NCBI GenBank assembly: GCA_965203575.1
Contig: OZ241894.1
Coordinates: 806,001-870,000, forward strand
Direction: 5' to 3'
DNA: 64,000 nucleotides
DNA from: Aldehydirespirator sp965203575
GTDB taxonomy: Bacteria; Actinomycetota; Acidimicrobiia; Acidimicrobiales; Aldehydirespiratoraceae
Shown piece by piece: positions 17,169-25,307 of the stretch (its first letter is position 1; every line of letters starts with the position of its first letter). The translations under genes and the position numbers were made by a program. Under the pieces are notes generated by a model that saw only the letters and a list, made by a program, of their open reading frames with translations, was not told where the DNA came from and ran no database searches.

Positions 17169-17676
17169 CGGGGTTGGGATCCTCGGATGAGCGGTTGAGG
17201 ACGAATCGTGCTCGCTCTGAACGGAGCATCTGGTAGGGGGTGACGCACTTGACTTCAACGCCGATGCATACGTTTGGGATCTTGATCTTCTTCGGTGATG
17301 GGCTGAAGATCTCGTGGGTCACGACCGCGTACTCATGGGCGTGCGCGTGGGCGACGAGGTAGTAGTCCGCGGCTTGCAGGAACACTGCAACGCCAGCTGG
17401 TTCGTAATCCGCGCCGGTGGCCCAGCGGCTGAGTGCACCGAGGCTCGGCACCATCGTCTCGTCCGGAGGCAGGAACAGTCCGGGCCGCTGCCTTGCCCAC
17501 GCAGCGAGTTCATCGTCGACTGCGAGGATCTCGTCTTGGACCCGTTCGATGCTGAACACCTTGGCGGCGTTGTTCTGCTCATCGAGCCACTCCCAGAACG
17601 CAGGGCAGAAGTCAAAGCCGTAGTGGAGATTCTTAGCTTGGATGAACACATTCGCATCCAGCAGATAGGTGGTCAC
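17164..17676 (-). CDS. DUF4411 PIN-like putative toxin
   Basis: The 170-residue protein begins MTTYLLDANVFIQAKN, the first strand and metal-binding Asp of a PIN-like nuclease. It continues with SIERVQDEILAVDDELAAW and ends with KIPNVCIGVEVKCVTPYQML, both typical of DUF4411. Such genes follow ImmA/IrrE-type genes as a toxin-antitoxin-like pair. That fits here: the GTG start overlaps the stop of the upstream metallopeptidase gene by four bases (GTGA). RNA cleavage is inferred from the fold, not shown. Its stop codon is supplied by the tandem element downstream. Confidence 0.8.
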   Translation of the reverse strand: MTTYLLDANVFIQAKNLHYGFDFCPAFWEWLDEQNNAAKVFSIERVQDEILAVDDELAAWARQRPGLFLPPDETMVPSLGALSRWATGADYEPAGVAVFLQAADYYLVAHAHAHEYAVVTHEIFSPSPKKIKIPNVCIGVEVKCVTPYQMLRSERARFVLNRSSEDPNPA

Positions 17677-18818
17677 ATGACCCCCAGACGCTCGCCCATG
17701 CTGTGGAACGTCGCGAGCTTCCTCAATCCGAGCATCTGGAACGCATCGGTGTAGAGCGTCTGGCCCTCGAGGGCGCTTACTATGACGGACCGGGCGAACC
17801 GCTTGCTGACTCGCGCCGGCTGGGTGTTGTAGAAGTCTCCGCCGCCACCGCTGGCGCCGACCAGTTCCATGACACGTCCGAACTCGGTCTGGTATGCCCG
17901 GCGGTAAGCGCCCCACGGAAGAAATCCAGCCTCGTGCACCCGGCGAAGCACCACGAGTGTGCTCGACTTGAATCGGCGCGCCAGACGATCCAGTTCGCCC
18001 GTGAGGTCTGCACGGTCGTCGAAGTCCGACCGGAGCGCCTCAAGAGGTACGAGCACCTCAGCGGCAACTCGATTGCACCAGCGTTCGACCTCGTGAGTGG
18101 CCTGAACCCCCAGATCTGCGTCGGAAAGGGCACTCTCACCGAGCCAGATGTGGGCCAGTTCATGCGCCAGCGTGAAGATCTGCGCGGCCTTGGTGTCGGC
18201 GCCGTTCACGAACACGAGCGGCGCCAGAGGGTCGGCGAGCGCGAACCCTCTGAACTCGGCGGGGTCGAGCCGACGGCGGGTGTTGCTTCCCACCACACCG
18301 CTGACCATCACGAGCACACCGCTCTCCTCGGCTTGGTCACGCAGGTAGCCGAACGCCTCGGACCAGTTCGAACCCCGTTGCTCCGTCGAGAACGACATCG
18401 CTGCAGTTAAGGCCGAGGCCGCCTCGTCGACGGGCGTCGCCGTCGACAGCGAGCCGACATGGGGAACCTGGTCCAGTCCAATGCCCCGGGCGTAGTCCCG
18501 ATACCAGTCCTGCCGCTGCTGGCACTGATAGATCGTGTCCAGCAAATCGGCACTCGGACGCCTGACGCCTCTGTCGCCGACCGTACGGAGATCGGGGATA
18601 GGAACCTCTTCATTAGGCGGCGCAGCTAGGAAGAAGTAGCCGACGGGCGTTCGGGTTGCCCTCGCAAACTGTTCGAGTTGTTTCAACGTGGGCGAGCGAT
18701 CGCCGCTCTCCCACTGCCGGAGCTTGGGGAACTTGTGGACGAGTTCGTCGGAGTCGAGGCCCGACCGCTCCGCAGCCCATGCGTAGAGCGGCGCGGCAAC
18801 GTCAACGCGGACAGCCAT
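17673..18818 (-). CDS. XRE/ImmA-IrrE family metallopeptidase (antitoxin-like)
   Basis: The 381-residue protein joins an N-terminal region typical of XRE-like regulators (residues 1-65, LRQWESGDRSPTLKQLEQFAR) to a zinc metallopeptidase domain. That domain has HELAH (His219, Glu220, His223) and a downstream Glu in EVERWCNRVAAEVLVP. ImmA/IrrE proteins cleave repressors in response to signals such as DNA damage or element induction. Paired with DUF4411, it probably regulates the toxin. The ATG 18816-18818 follows another ATG one codon earlier, so either may be used. The pair is inserted between DUF6119 and hsdR on the opposite strand. Confidence 0.85.
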   Translation of the reverse strand: MAVRVDVAAPLYAWAAERSGLDSDELVHKFPKLRQWESGDRSPTLKQLEQFARATRTPVGYFFLAAPPNEEVPIPDLRTVGDRGVRRPSADLLDTIYQCQQRQDWYRDYARGIGLDQVPHVGSLSTATPVDEAASALTAAMSFSTEQRGSNWSEAFGYLRDQAEESGVLVMVSGVVGSNTRRRLDPAEFRGFALADPLAPLVFVNGADTKAAQIFTLAHELAHIWLGESALSDADLGVQATHEVERWCNRVAAEVLVPLEALRSDFDDRADLTGELDRLARRFKSSTLVVLRRVHEAGFLPWGAYRRAYQTEFGRVMELVGASGGGGDFYNTQPARVSKRFARSVIVSALEGQTLYTDAFQMLGLRKLATFHSMGERLGVM

Positions 18819-19173
18819 CATGATCCATTCTGGCCTCGCGTGCGGGCAGATTGGAACATTCTCGTCCCAGGCCCGCCGCAGCGGCGTGGTGGGATACGCC
18901 CCGTATTGCATAGCGGTCGTGCATGGCGACCTGGAGGTGGCTTCCGTTCTCAGCTCCTGCGTGTGTCAGTCGCGCCTTCGGCATTGTCGCCCCTCGGCAG
19001 ATTGGCCCCCGGCATCTTCGCACAGTGCTGCGACGACGAGAAACGATATGGCGCTGAGTGTCCCCCACCTGCGGCAACCGGGCCATTGACCCGAGCCGGC
19101 CCTCCTCGGGGTGCACAAGTGTGTTGTCACTAGAATGGGCGAGACGTCGAAGCCGTAGAGGAAGGGTGGCGGC
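18819..19173. other. Divergent intergenic region upstream of hsdR
   Basis: No gene is recognised in these 355 bases. It must hold the promoters for the ImmA/DUF4411 pair and for hsdR. A ribosome binding site GAGGAAGG lies before the hsdR GTG. TTGTCA and TAGAAT occur at about 19125-19136 but with no normal spacing, so no promoter is called. Confidence 0.5.
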
Positions 19174-22100
19174 GTGAGTTCTGTCACCGAGGCGGACTTC
19201 GAGGCGCATATTGCAGGCTGGCTGGTCGAGCACGGCGGGTATCGGCGAGTCAAGATCGGCTATGTCGGGCACGGGCCGCGGGACTTCGACGCCAACGCGG
19301 GCGTGGACACGGCCGACTTGTTCGAGTTCATCGGCGCGACGCAGGGGAGCGAGTGGGCGCGCCTTGTGGACACGGCCTACGGCGGCGATGCGGGCAAGGC
19401 GCAGTCCGGGTTCGTGCAGCGGCTGGCTGCGGAACTGGACAAGAGGGGCACCGTAGATGTCTTGCGCCGCGGGGTGGTCGACCGCAACATCACGATACGA
19501 CTGGCGTACTTCAGGCCCGCACACGGGTTGACCCCGGAGCTGGCGACCCTCTACAAGGCCAACGTGCTGTCGGTGACCAGGCAACTGCCGTTCGATCCGG
19601 CCAGCGGCCGCACCGTAGACCTAGGCCTGTTCGTCAACGGCGTGCCGGTGGCCACCGCCGAGTTGAAGAACCCGCTGACCGGCCAGAGCGTCGAGAACGC
19701 CGTCGCCCAGTACCGGAGCGGCCGGCCACCCAACAACCGGACCCTGGGCCGGGTCGGCATGGTTCACTTCGCGGTCGATCCTTCCTCGGTGATGATGACC
19801 ACCCGGCTGGCCGGCACCCGCACCCGGTTCCTGCCGTTCAACCGGGGCTGCAACCTGGGTGCGGGCAACCCCCCGAATCCCGGTGGGCACCGCACCGCCT
19901 ACCTGTGGGAGCAGGTGTGGAGCCGCGACGCATGGATGGACATCCTGGGCCGCTTCGTGCATGTGACGAAGCCATCAAAGGGATCTCGGGCCCGCCCTGA
20001 CGTGATCTTCCCGAGGTTCCACCAGTGGGACGCAGTCCGGCGCCTGGAGGCCGATGCCAAACAGAACGGCCCGGGCCGCAGCTACCTAGTGCAGCACTCC
20101 GCTGGATCCGGCAAGTCCAACTCGATCGCCTGGCTGGCGCACCGGCTGTCGTCACTGCACTCCGCTGACGACGCCAAGGTGTTCCACAAGGTGGTGGTCA
20201 TCACCGACCGGGTCGTGCTCGACCGCCAGCTCCAGGACACCATCAGCCAGTTCGAGCACGCCATCGGCGTGGTCCAGCGCATCGACGAGGACTCGGCTCA
20301 GCTGGCCGAGGCCCTGGCAGGCGAACAGGCCCGCATCATCGTCACAACGTTGCAGAAGTTCCCGTTCATCTTCGACAAGATCGAGTCGCTGCCCGAACGC
20401 GACTACGCAGTGATCGTCGACGAGGCCCACTCGTCACAAACAGGCGAGGCAGCCAAGGAACTGCGCCGCGCCCTGGGGTCAGCCGAGCCCGAAGTCGAGG
20501 CCGACGACGATGTGGAGCCGGGCGAAGTCGACGCGCTGCTGGCGGAGGCGGTCGCCGCCCGGGGCCGCCAGTCCAACCTGTCGTTCTTCGCCTTCACCGC
20601 CACCCCCAAGGGCCGCACCCTGGAACTGTTCGGAGAGGTGGGCCCCAGCGGCCGTCACGAACCGTTCCATCTGTATCCGATGCGCCAGGCCATCGAGGAG
20701 GGCTTCATCTGCGACATGCTGGCCGGCTACGTCACCTACAACCAGTACTACCACCTGGAGAAGGCGATCCTCGACGACCCGTCCTACGACACCGCCAAGG
20801 CCCGCAGCGCGCTGGCCCGCTTCGTGACCCTGCACCCCGACAACCTGGCCCAGAAGGCTGAGATCATCGTCGAGCACTTCCGCACCAAGATCGCCGGCCA
20901 GATCACCGGCAAGGCCAAGGCGATGGTCGTGTGCTCGTCACGGCCCCACGCGGTGCGCATGTGGCGGGCGCTGCAGGCCTACGCCACCAACCTGGGCTAC
21001 GACCTGGGAGTACTGGTGGCGTTCTCGGGCGAGGTCGAGGGGCTGACCGAATCGCGGGCCAACGGCTTCGGGGAATCCCAGACCGCCGCCCAGTTCGACA
21101 CCGACCAGTGGCAGATCATGGTGGTGGCCGAGAAGTTCCAGACAGGCTTCGACCAGCCCAAGCTGGCCGCCATGTACGTCGACAAGACCCTCACCGGACT
21201 CGCGGCAGTACAGACCCTGTCGAGACTCAACCGCATCCACCCCGACAAGTCGGCCACCTTCGTGATGGACTTCGTCAACGACGCCGAAGAGATCGGCGAG
21301 GCGTTCGAGGTGTACCACGGCAAGACCGTCGCCCCGCCCACCGACCCCAACCTGCTGTTCGACACCCGCCGCGACCTGGACGACTTCGGAGTGCTCGACA
21401 CCGGCGAGATAGAGCGGGCCGCAGCCCTGCTGCTGGGCGAGGGAACCCACGCCCAGATCGACGCCGCGCTGCAGCCCGCAGTCGACCGCTTCAACGGACT
21501 GGGAGACGACGACCAGGAGTCCTTCCGCGACGCTCTCGGCCGGTTCGTGCGGGTGTACGGGTTCCTGTCGCTGGTAGTGCCGTTCCGCAACCCCGGCCTC
21601 GAGCGCGACTACCTGTTCTGCCGGGCGCTGGCCGCACTGATCCGGGACCACGAGCACGGCCAGAGCATCGACTTGGGCTCCGAGGTGGAGCTGACCCACC
21701 TGCGTCACGAGATCGCCTTCGAGGGCTCCATCGAGCTTCCTGACGGCGAGGGCGAGGTCACCACCATCTTCTCGGGCACGGGCCCCGCCGCCGACCCCGA
21801 CCACGAGCGGTTGTCGCAGATCATCGCCCGCATCAACGAGCGCTTCGGCACGGACTGGACCGACGAGGACCGCCTCGTGTTCGAGGCCGCCGCCGGAGAC
21901 CTGGTAGCCGACGCCGAGATCCAGAACCAGGCCGTCAACAACGACGAGGCCACCTTCCGCAACCATGTGTTCCCCGAGCGCTACCTCAAGGCGCTGCTGT
22001 CACGGCGCGAACGCAACAGCGACCTGATCTTCAGCTACCTCGACAGCGAAGAACTCCAGGCCGAAGTCATGGACATCTTCGCCGTCGAGGTGCAAAGGCG

Positions 22101-22644
22101 CGCCACTGTCGCCCGCCAACGGACATGCCCCATCGGCGACCTGCTAGGTCCCGACCGGGAGTCGGAGTTCTTGGAGTACAAGTCCACCCTGCGCTGGGAC
22201 ATCCACCAGCAGCGCAAGGGCGGCGCGGTTGAGGACGCCGCCATCAAGACCATCGCAGGGTTCGCCAACTCCGACTTCGGCGGCACCCTCCTGGTCGGCG
22301 TAGCCGACGACGGTACGGTCCACGGCCTCGAAGACGACTACGCCACGTTCTCCAAACGAGGCCAGCGAGGCGACCAAGACCTCTGGGGCCAGCACCTACA
22401 GAACCTCATCCGCTCCCGCCTCGGAGACGCCGCGATGTCTCTCGTCACCTGGGAGTTCCACACCATCAACGGCAACCACCTCGCCCGCATCAGCATCGCC
22501 CCCTCCAGTCATCCCGTCCAAGACCACAAAGACGGTCAAGACACCTTCTGGCTCCGAACCCCGACCTCCACCATCGCTATAACCGACCCCAAGGCCAGAG
22601 ACCAAGTAATCGTCCGCCGCTGGGGCACCACAGCACCGCAATAG
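19174..22644 (+). CDS. hsdR: Type I restriction enzyme HsdR with C-terminal AlbA/Schlafen-type domain
   Basis: The 1156-residue protein is the DNA-translocating and cutting subunit. An N-terminal nuclease domain ends in VATAELKNPLTGQ (the ELK active-site strand, about residue 165). Two RecA-like helicase domains follow, with Walker A HSAGSGKSNS near 310, DEAH near 416 and FTATPKGRT. A helical C-terminal domain comes next. After about residue 990 there is an extra domain: ESEFLEYKSTLRW, then IAGFANSDFGGTLLVGVADD and LARISIAPSSHPV, a clear AlbA_2/Schlafen-type domain not found in ordinary HsdR. Start is GTG 19174. It completes the hsdMS system despite the intervening genes. Confidence 0.93.
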   Translation: MSSVTEADFEAHIAGWLVEHGGYRRVKIGYVGHGPRDFDANAGVDTADLFEFIGATQGSEWARLVDTAYGGDAGKAQSGFVQRLAAELDKRGTVDVLRRGVVDRNITIRLAYFRPAHGLTPELATLYKANVLSVTRQLPFDPASGRTVDLGLFVNGVPVATAELKNPLTGQSVENAVAQYRSGRPPNNRTLGRVGMVHFAVDPSSVMMTTRLAGTRTRFLPFNRGCNLGAGNPPNPGGHRTAYLWEQVWSRDAWMDILGRFVHVTKPSKGSRARPDVIFPRFHQWDAVRRLEADAKQNGPGRSYLVQHSAGSGKSNSIAWLAHRLSSLHSADDAKVFHKVVVITDRVVLDRQLQDTISQFEHAIGVVQRIDEDSAQLAEALAGEQARIIVTTLQKFPFIFDKIESLPERDYAVIVDEAHSSQTGEAAKELRRALGSAEPEVEADDDVEPGEVDALLAEAVAARGRQSNLSFFAFTATPKGRTLELFGEVGPSGRHEPFHLYPMRQAIEEGFICDMLAGYVTYNQYYHLEKAILDDPSYDTAKARSALARFVTLHPDNLAQKAEIIVEHFRTKIAGQITGKAKAMVVCSSRPHAVRMWRALQAYATNLGYDLGVLVAFSGEVEGLTESRANGFGESQTAAQFDTDQWQIMVVAEKFQTGFDQPKLAAMYVDKTLTGLAAVQTLSRLNRIHPDKSATFVMDFVNDAEEIGEAFEVYHGKTVAPPTDPNLLFDTRRDLDDFGVLDTGEIERAAALLLGEGTHAQIDAALQPAVDRFNGLGDDDQESFRDALGRFVRVYGFLSLVVPFRNPGLERDYLFCRALAALIRDHEHGQSIDLGSEVELTHLRHEIAFEGSIELPDGEGEVTTIFSGTGPAADPDHERLSQIIARINERFGTDWTDEDRLVFEAAAGDLVADAEIQNQAVNNDEATFRNHVFPERYLKALLSRRERNSDLIFSYLDSEELQAEVMDIFAVEVQRRATVARQRTCPIGDLLGPDRESEFLEYKSTLRWDIHQQRKGGAVEDAAIKTIAGFANSDFGGTLLVGVADDGTVHGLEDDYATFSKRGQRGDQDLWGQHLQNLIRSRLGDAAMSLVTWEFHTINGNHLARISIAPSSHPVQDHKDGQDTFWLRTPTSTIAITDPKARDQVIVRRWGTTAPQ

Positions 22645-22702
22645 CAATCGACGTGCCTACACAAGGTGGGGCACTACCAAGGCGCCCGCCATTTCAGGTC
22701 TT

Positions 22703-22756
22703 ATGTGCGTCGGCGGCGGCCAAGGCATGGCAATGATCGTCGAACGCCTCAACTGA
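22703..22756 (+). repeat. Fourth copy of the thiolase 3' end, coding-perfect
   Basis: This 54-bp fragment encodes MCVGGGQGMAMIVERLN and a stop exactly as the thiolase does, but with three silent changes (GTC for GTA, GGC for GGA, GCA for GCC). It therefore comes from a different thiolase allele, probably from another strain, and was not made by local duplication. Confidence 0.85.
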
Positions 22757-22826
22757 CGGCGGGATTCTCTGCCCTCGCTGCGGCTGCGACAAGCCGGTCT
22801 GTAAGTCGAGATGATCGTGGCACCGA
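22743..22826 (-). pseudogene. Remnant of a second vapC 3' end
   Basis: Minus-strand translation gives DRLVAAAARAENPAVS and a stop, close to the DRLVAASARAENPAAG end of VapC at 6379. Further upstream the match continues (ATCATCTCGACT) but with a frameshift, then is lost. The stop codon TGA falls inside the thiolase repeat, as for the intact vapC. So this junction once carried the same cassette. Confidence 0.7.
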
Positions 22827-22854
22827 GACGCCAGAAACCCAGAAGCTACGCGAG

Positions 22855-22876
22855 CAGGCTGCGGAGCATCCGGGCT
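22855..22876 (+). repeat. Copy of the dps 3' end
   Basis: CAGGCTGCGGAGCATCC followed by GGGCT matches the dps end at 24828-24849 with one mismatch in 22 bases. The neighbouring AAA/DUF4143 gene ends here. The 2-kb segment 22877-24827 is thus bounded by dps-end copies. Confidence 0.55.
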
Positions 22877-24215
22877 AGAGCCAGAGGGTTGCTAGGGGCG
22901 CCGACCAGATGTCGCCGCCCTCAGACTCGTCGGCGGCCCGCGACAGGACTGCCGGTCGCCTAGGGCCTGTGTGGAGCACTGCGCCGCCCGTGAAGCGGCT
23001 CCCGAGTTGGTCGCGAAGCCAGATCAGGTGCCGAGCCTCGTGTAGGCCGGCGCGGTCGCCGGCCTTGACCTCGACGCCGACGACGCCCCTGGGGCCGCCG
23101 TCGAGGACGAAGTCCACCTCCTGGCCGCCGTCGCGGCGGAAATGGCGCAGCCGGTAGCCCGAAACCCTCGGGTCGTGCTCGGCCCGGAGCTGCGCGGCCA
23201 CGAAGGTCTCCATCAATCGGCCTCGCAGGTCGCCGCTGCGATTGATCGTCCAAGCGTCGCCCTCCCACATCGCGGCGGCGAGGCCGGCGTCCACCAGCAG
23301 TCGCTTGGGAGACCTCTGCACTCGGTTGACCCCGCCGGGAACGAACGCCGGACACTCGTGGGCCAGGAAGGTCCGCTCCATCAGGGCCAGGTACTCGCGG
23401 CCGGTGGCGCGAGTGACGCCGCTCTCCTCGCAGAGCCGTGTCAATGGCATGACCCGGCCGCTGTGGGACGCGTAGACACGGGCGAACTCGAGAAGCTTGA
23501 CCCGGTCCTGGCGCCCGAGCAGGGAGTCGACGTTGAGTGTCTGCTCGACGCGGGCTCGCAGCGCCGTGGCTCGAAGTGCCTTCGACGGCATGGCCATGGC
23601 CAACGGGTAGCCGCTCGCGAGGGCCATCTCGATGTAGTCGTTGGTGTTCAACGTCGGCGCCGCGTCTCCGGGATCGCCGGCCGAGAGCCTGTCGAACAGC
23701 GATTCCGCTACTGTCTGCGTCTTCTCCGCCACCGTCAGCGGGAACATGTCGAGCGGAACGACCCGTCCGGTGCTCGGCAGCTGGCCGGCCTGCGTCGAGC
23801 GGAACGAGCCGGTGATGATGAACAGCCCGTTCTCTGCGGGCGCCTGGTCGACGATGCGTTTGACCGTCCACAGCACCTCGGGCGCCTGCTGCCACTCGTC
23901 TATCAGTATCGGGGGCTCGCTGGCCTCGAACAGAGCCCGCCCGTCACGTCGGAGCAGGTCCGCGTCGTTGGGGTCGTCGAGGTAGAAGCAGGTGCGGGCG
24001 TGGCGCTCGGCCGTGGTCGTCTTGCCGCAACCTCTGGGGCCGCGCAGTTCGACTGCGGGCACCGCGGTCAGCAGATCGCTGAGGCGCCGATCGACGAGCC
24101 GGGGGATGTAGGTCCCTGGGGGCGACGCTGCGAGCCGCTCGCCGAGTGTGCGGCTCGGCTCAGCCCCGACATCGTTCGCCCAAGCAGGATCCTCAGGGTG
24201 GTGCGTGCTCTCCAC
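22875..24215 (-). CDS. AAA ATPase with DUF4143 domain (second copy)
   Basis: The 446-residue protein has Walker A GPRGCGKTTT, Walker B PILIDEWQ, sensor-like IITGSFRS, a winged-helix region (ARVYASHSGRVMPLTRLCEE) and a C-terminal DUF4143 end with GGQEVDFVLDG and VVGVEVKAGD, again D...ExK-like. The role of the family is not known. It has the same domain plan as the gene at 4988-6292 but low identity, so the two were acquired separately. The GTG start (24213-24215) lies about 10 bases from a 23-bp repeat array. It is bounded by dps-like repeats and is probably its own mobile cassette. Confidence 0.87.
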   Translation of the reverse strand: MESTHHPEDPAWANDVGAEPSRTLGERLAASPPGTYIPRLVDRRLSDLLTAVPAVELRGPRGCGKTTTAERHARTCFYLDDPNDADLLRRDGRALFEASEPPILIDEWQQAPEVLWTVKRIVDQAPAENGLFIITGSFRSTQAGQLPSTGRVVPLDMFPLTVAEKTQTVAESLFDRLSAGDPGDAAPTLNTNDYIEMALASGYPLAMAMPSKALRATALRARVEQTLNVDSLLGRQDRVKLLEFARVYASHSGRVMPLTRLCEESGVTRATGREYLALMERTFLAHECPAFVPGGVNRVQRSPKRLLVDAGLAAAMWEGDAWTINRSGDLRGRLMETFVAAQLRAEHDPRVSGYRLRHFRRDGGQEVDFVLDGGPRGVVGVEVKAGDRAGLHEARHLIWLRDQLGSRFTGGAVLHTGPRRPAVLSRAADESEGGDIWSAPLATLWL

Positions 24216-24224
24216 GCAACTAAT

Positions 24225-24293
24225 CTATCCGATTCTCGGACAGCTTCCTATTCGATTTTCGGTCAGCTTCCTATCCGTTTCTCGAAGAGTCAG
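24225..24293 (-). promoter_or_regulatory. Three 23-bp tandem repeats upstream of the second AAA/DUF4143 gene
   Basis: Units at 24225-24247, 24248-24270 and 24271-24293 share CTATCCGATTCTCGGACAG and close variants, with exact 23-bp period. The core CCGATTCTCGG is nearly palindromic, as expected for a dimeric repressor site. On the minus strand TAGATT, about 9 bp before the GTG start, could be a leaderless -10. Same layout as 4918-4986, different sequence. Confidence 0.7.
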
Positions 24294-24355
24294 TCCCGTG
24301 CAAAAGCAGTCATGCATGGCGGTGCAGGCGATGCGCGATCGGCCTCGTCACGCGG

Positions 24356-24775
24356 TTACTGGCGCCGGCTACTACGCACTCGACTTAGCGCCCAAAGTTG
24401 GAGAGCGAGCACGGGTATCAGCAGTACCCCGAGGCGGAGAATGGTTGCCGCAAGTGCAAGCCCGATGAGGATCGCACTTCCATGCAGGGTGATCGAGAAC
24501 CACCTCTTCGGAACAATAGAAGGCAGACCGACAACAACTCCAACAGCCACGAACGCAGCCATTACCGGCAGCGGCGGATTCTCTGGCGTCGGACTCGTGG
24601 AAGTCACCACTCTTCCTCCGTTGTTCCCGAATCCATAGAACACGCTGTCCATGTCGAGTTCTTCGCCGAGAGCAACCAGCATGCACATGGAAATCAGCAG
24701 CCAAGCTCCAAGCGCCAGGAGTACGATCTGGCGCGGGCTGACGCGCCGAACGATCCGACGAGCCATGGTTCTCAT
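24356..24775 (-). CDS. Small integral membrane protein, unknown function
   Basis: The 139-residue protein starts at ATG 24773-24775 with a basic N-terminus (RRIVRRVSPRQ). It has about four membrane segments: IVLLALGAWLLISMCMLVAL near 19-38, then VMAAFVAVGVVVGLP, FSITLHGSAILIGLALAA and LGVLLIPVLALQLW. A polar loop (GFGNNGGRVVTS) lies outside or inside between the first two. No family recognised. GC is lower than in dps next to it, so it probably belongs to the island. It is transcribed downstream of dps on the same strand, 43 bp away. Confidence 0.6.
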   Translation of the reverse strand: MRTMARRIVRRVSPRQIVLLALGAWLLISMCMLVALGEELDMDSVFYGFGNNGGRVVTSTSPTPENPPLPVMAAFVAVGVVVGLPSIVPKRWFSITLHGSAILIGLALAATILRLGVLLIPVLALQLWALSRVRSSRRQ

Positions 24776-24818
24776 CACCTGGCCCGGGCTCACTCTGCTC
24801 TGGCGGCGTAGCCAGCCG

Positions 24819-25307
24819 TCAGGCCAACAGGCTGCGGAGCATCCAGGCTGTTTTTTCGTGGACCTGCATTCGCTGGGTGAGCAGGTCGGCTGAGGCCTCG
24901 TCGCCGGCCTTCTCGGTGGCGGGGAATACTGACCTAGCAGTGCGCACGACGGCTTCATGGCCCTGGACCAGGCGGCGGATCATCTCGTTGGCGTCGGGAC
25001 GGTCGGCCTCCTCTGACACCGACGAGAGCTTGGCGAACTCGGCGTAGCTGCCGGGCGCGGGCTCGCCCAGCGCCCTGATGCGCTCGGCGATCTGGTCTAC
25101 GGCCATGGCCAGTTCGGTGTACTGCTCCTCGAACATCAGGTGCAGCGTGTTGAACATCGGCCCGACCACGTTCCAGTGGTAGTTGTGGGTCTTCAGGTAC
25201 AGCGTGTAGCTGTCGGCCAGCAGCCTCGACAGCCCCTCGGCGATAGCGACGCGGTCGGCCTCGTCGATGCCGATGTCGATCACGGGTGCCTGGCTAGCCC
25301 TGTCCAC
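24819..25307 (-). CDS. dps: Dps-family ferritin-like DNA protection protein
   Basis: The 162-residue protein forms dodecamers that oxidise and store iron and protect DNA. The family signature is clear: KTHNYHWNVVGPMFNTLH and MFEEQYTELAMAVDQIAERI carry the inter-subunit ferroxidase His, Asp and Glu residues. The GTG start (25305-25307) lies inside the end of ilvC, overlapping by 14 bp, so it may be translated from the ilv transcript as well as from its own promoter. Its 3' end (WMLRSLLA) is copied as short fragments at 22855 and 11495 and seems to be an island boundary. Confidence 0.92.
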   Translation of the reverse strand: MDRASQAPVIDIGIDEADRVAIAEGLSRLLADSYTLYLKTHNYHWNVVGPMFNTLHLMFEEQYTELAMAVDQIAERIRALGEPAPGSYAEFAKLSSVSEEADRPDANEMIRRLVQGHEAVVRTARSVFPATEKAGDEASADLLTQRMQVHEKTAWMLRSLLA

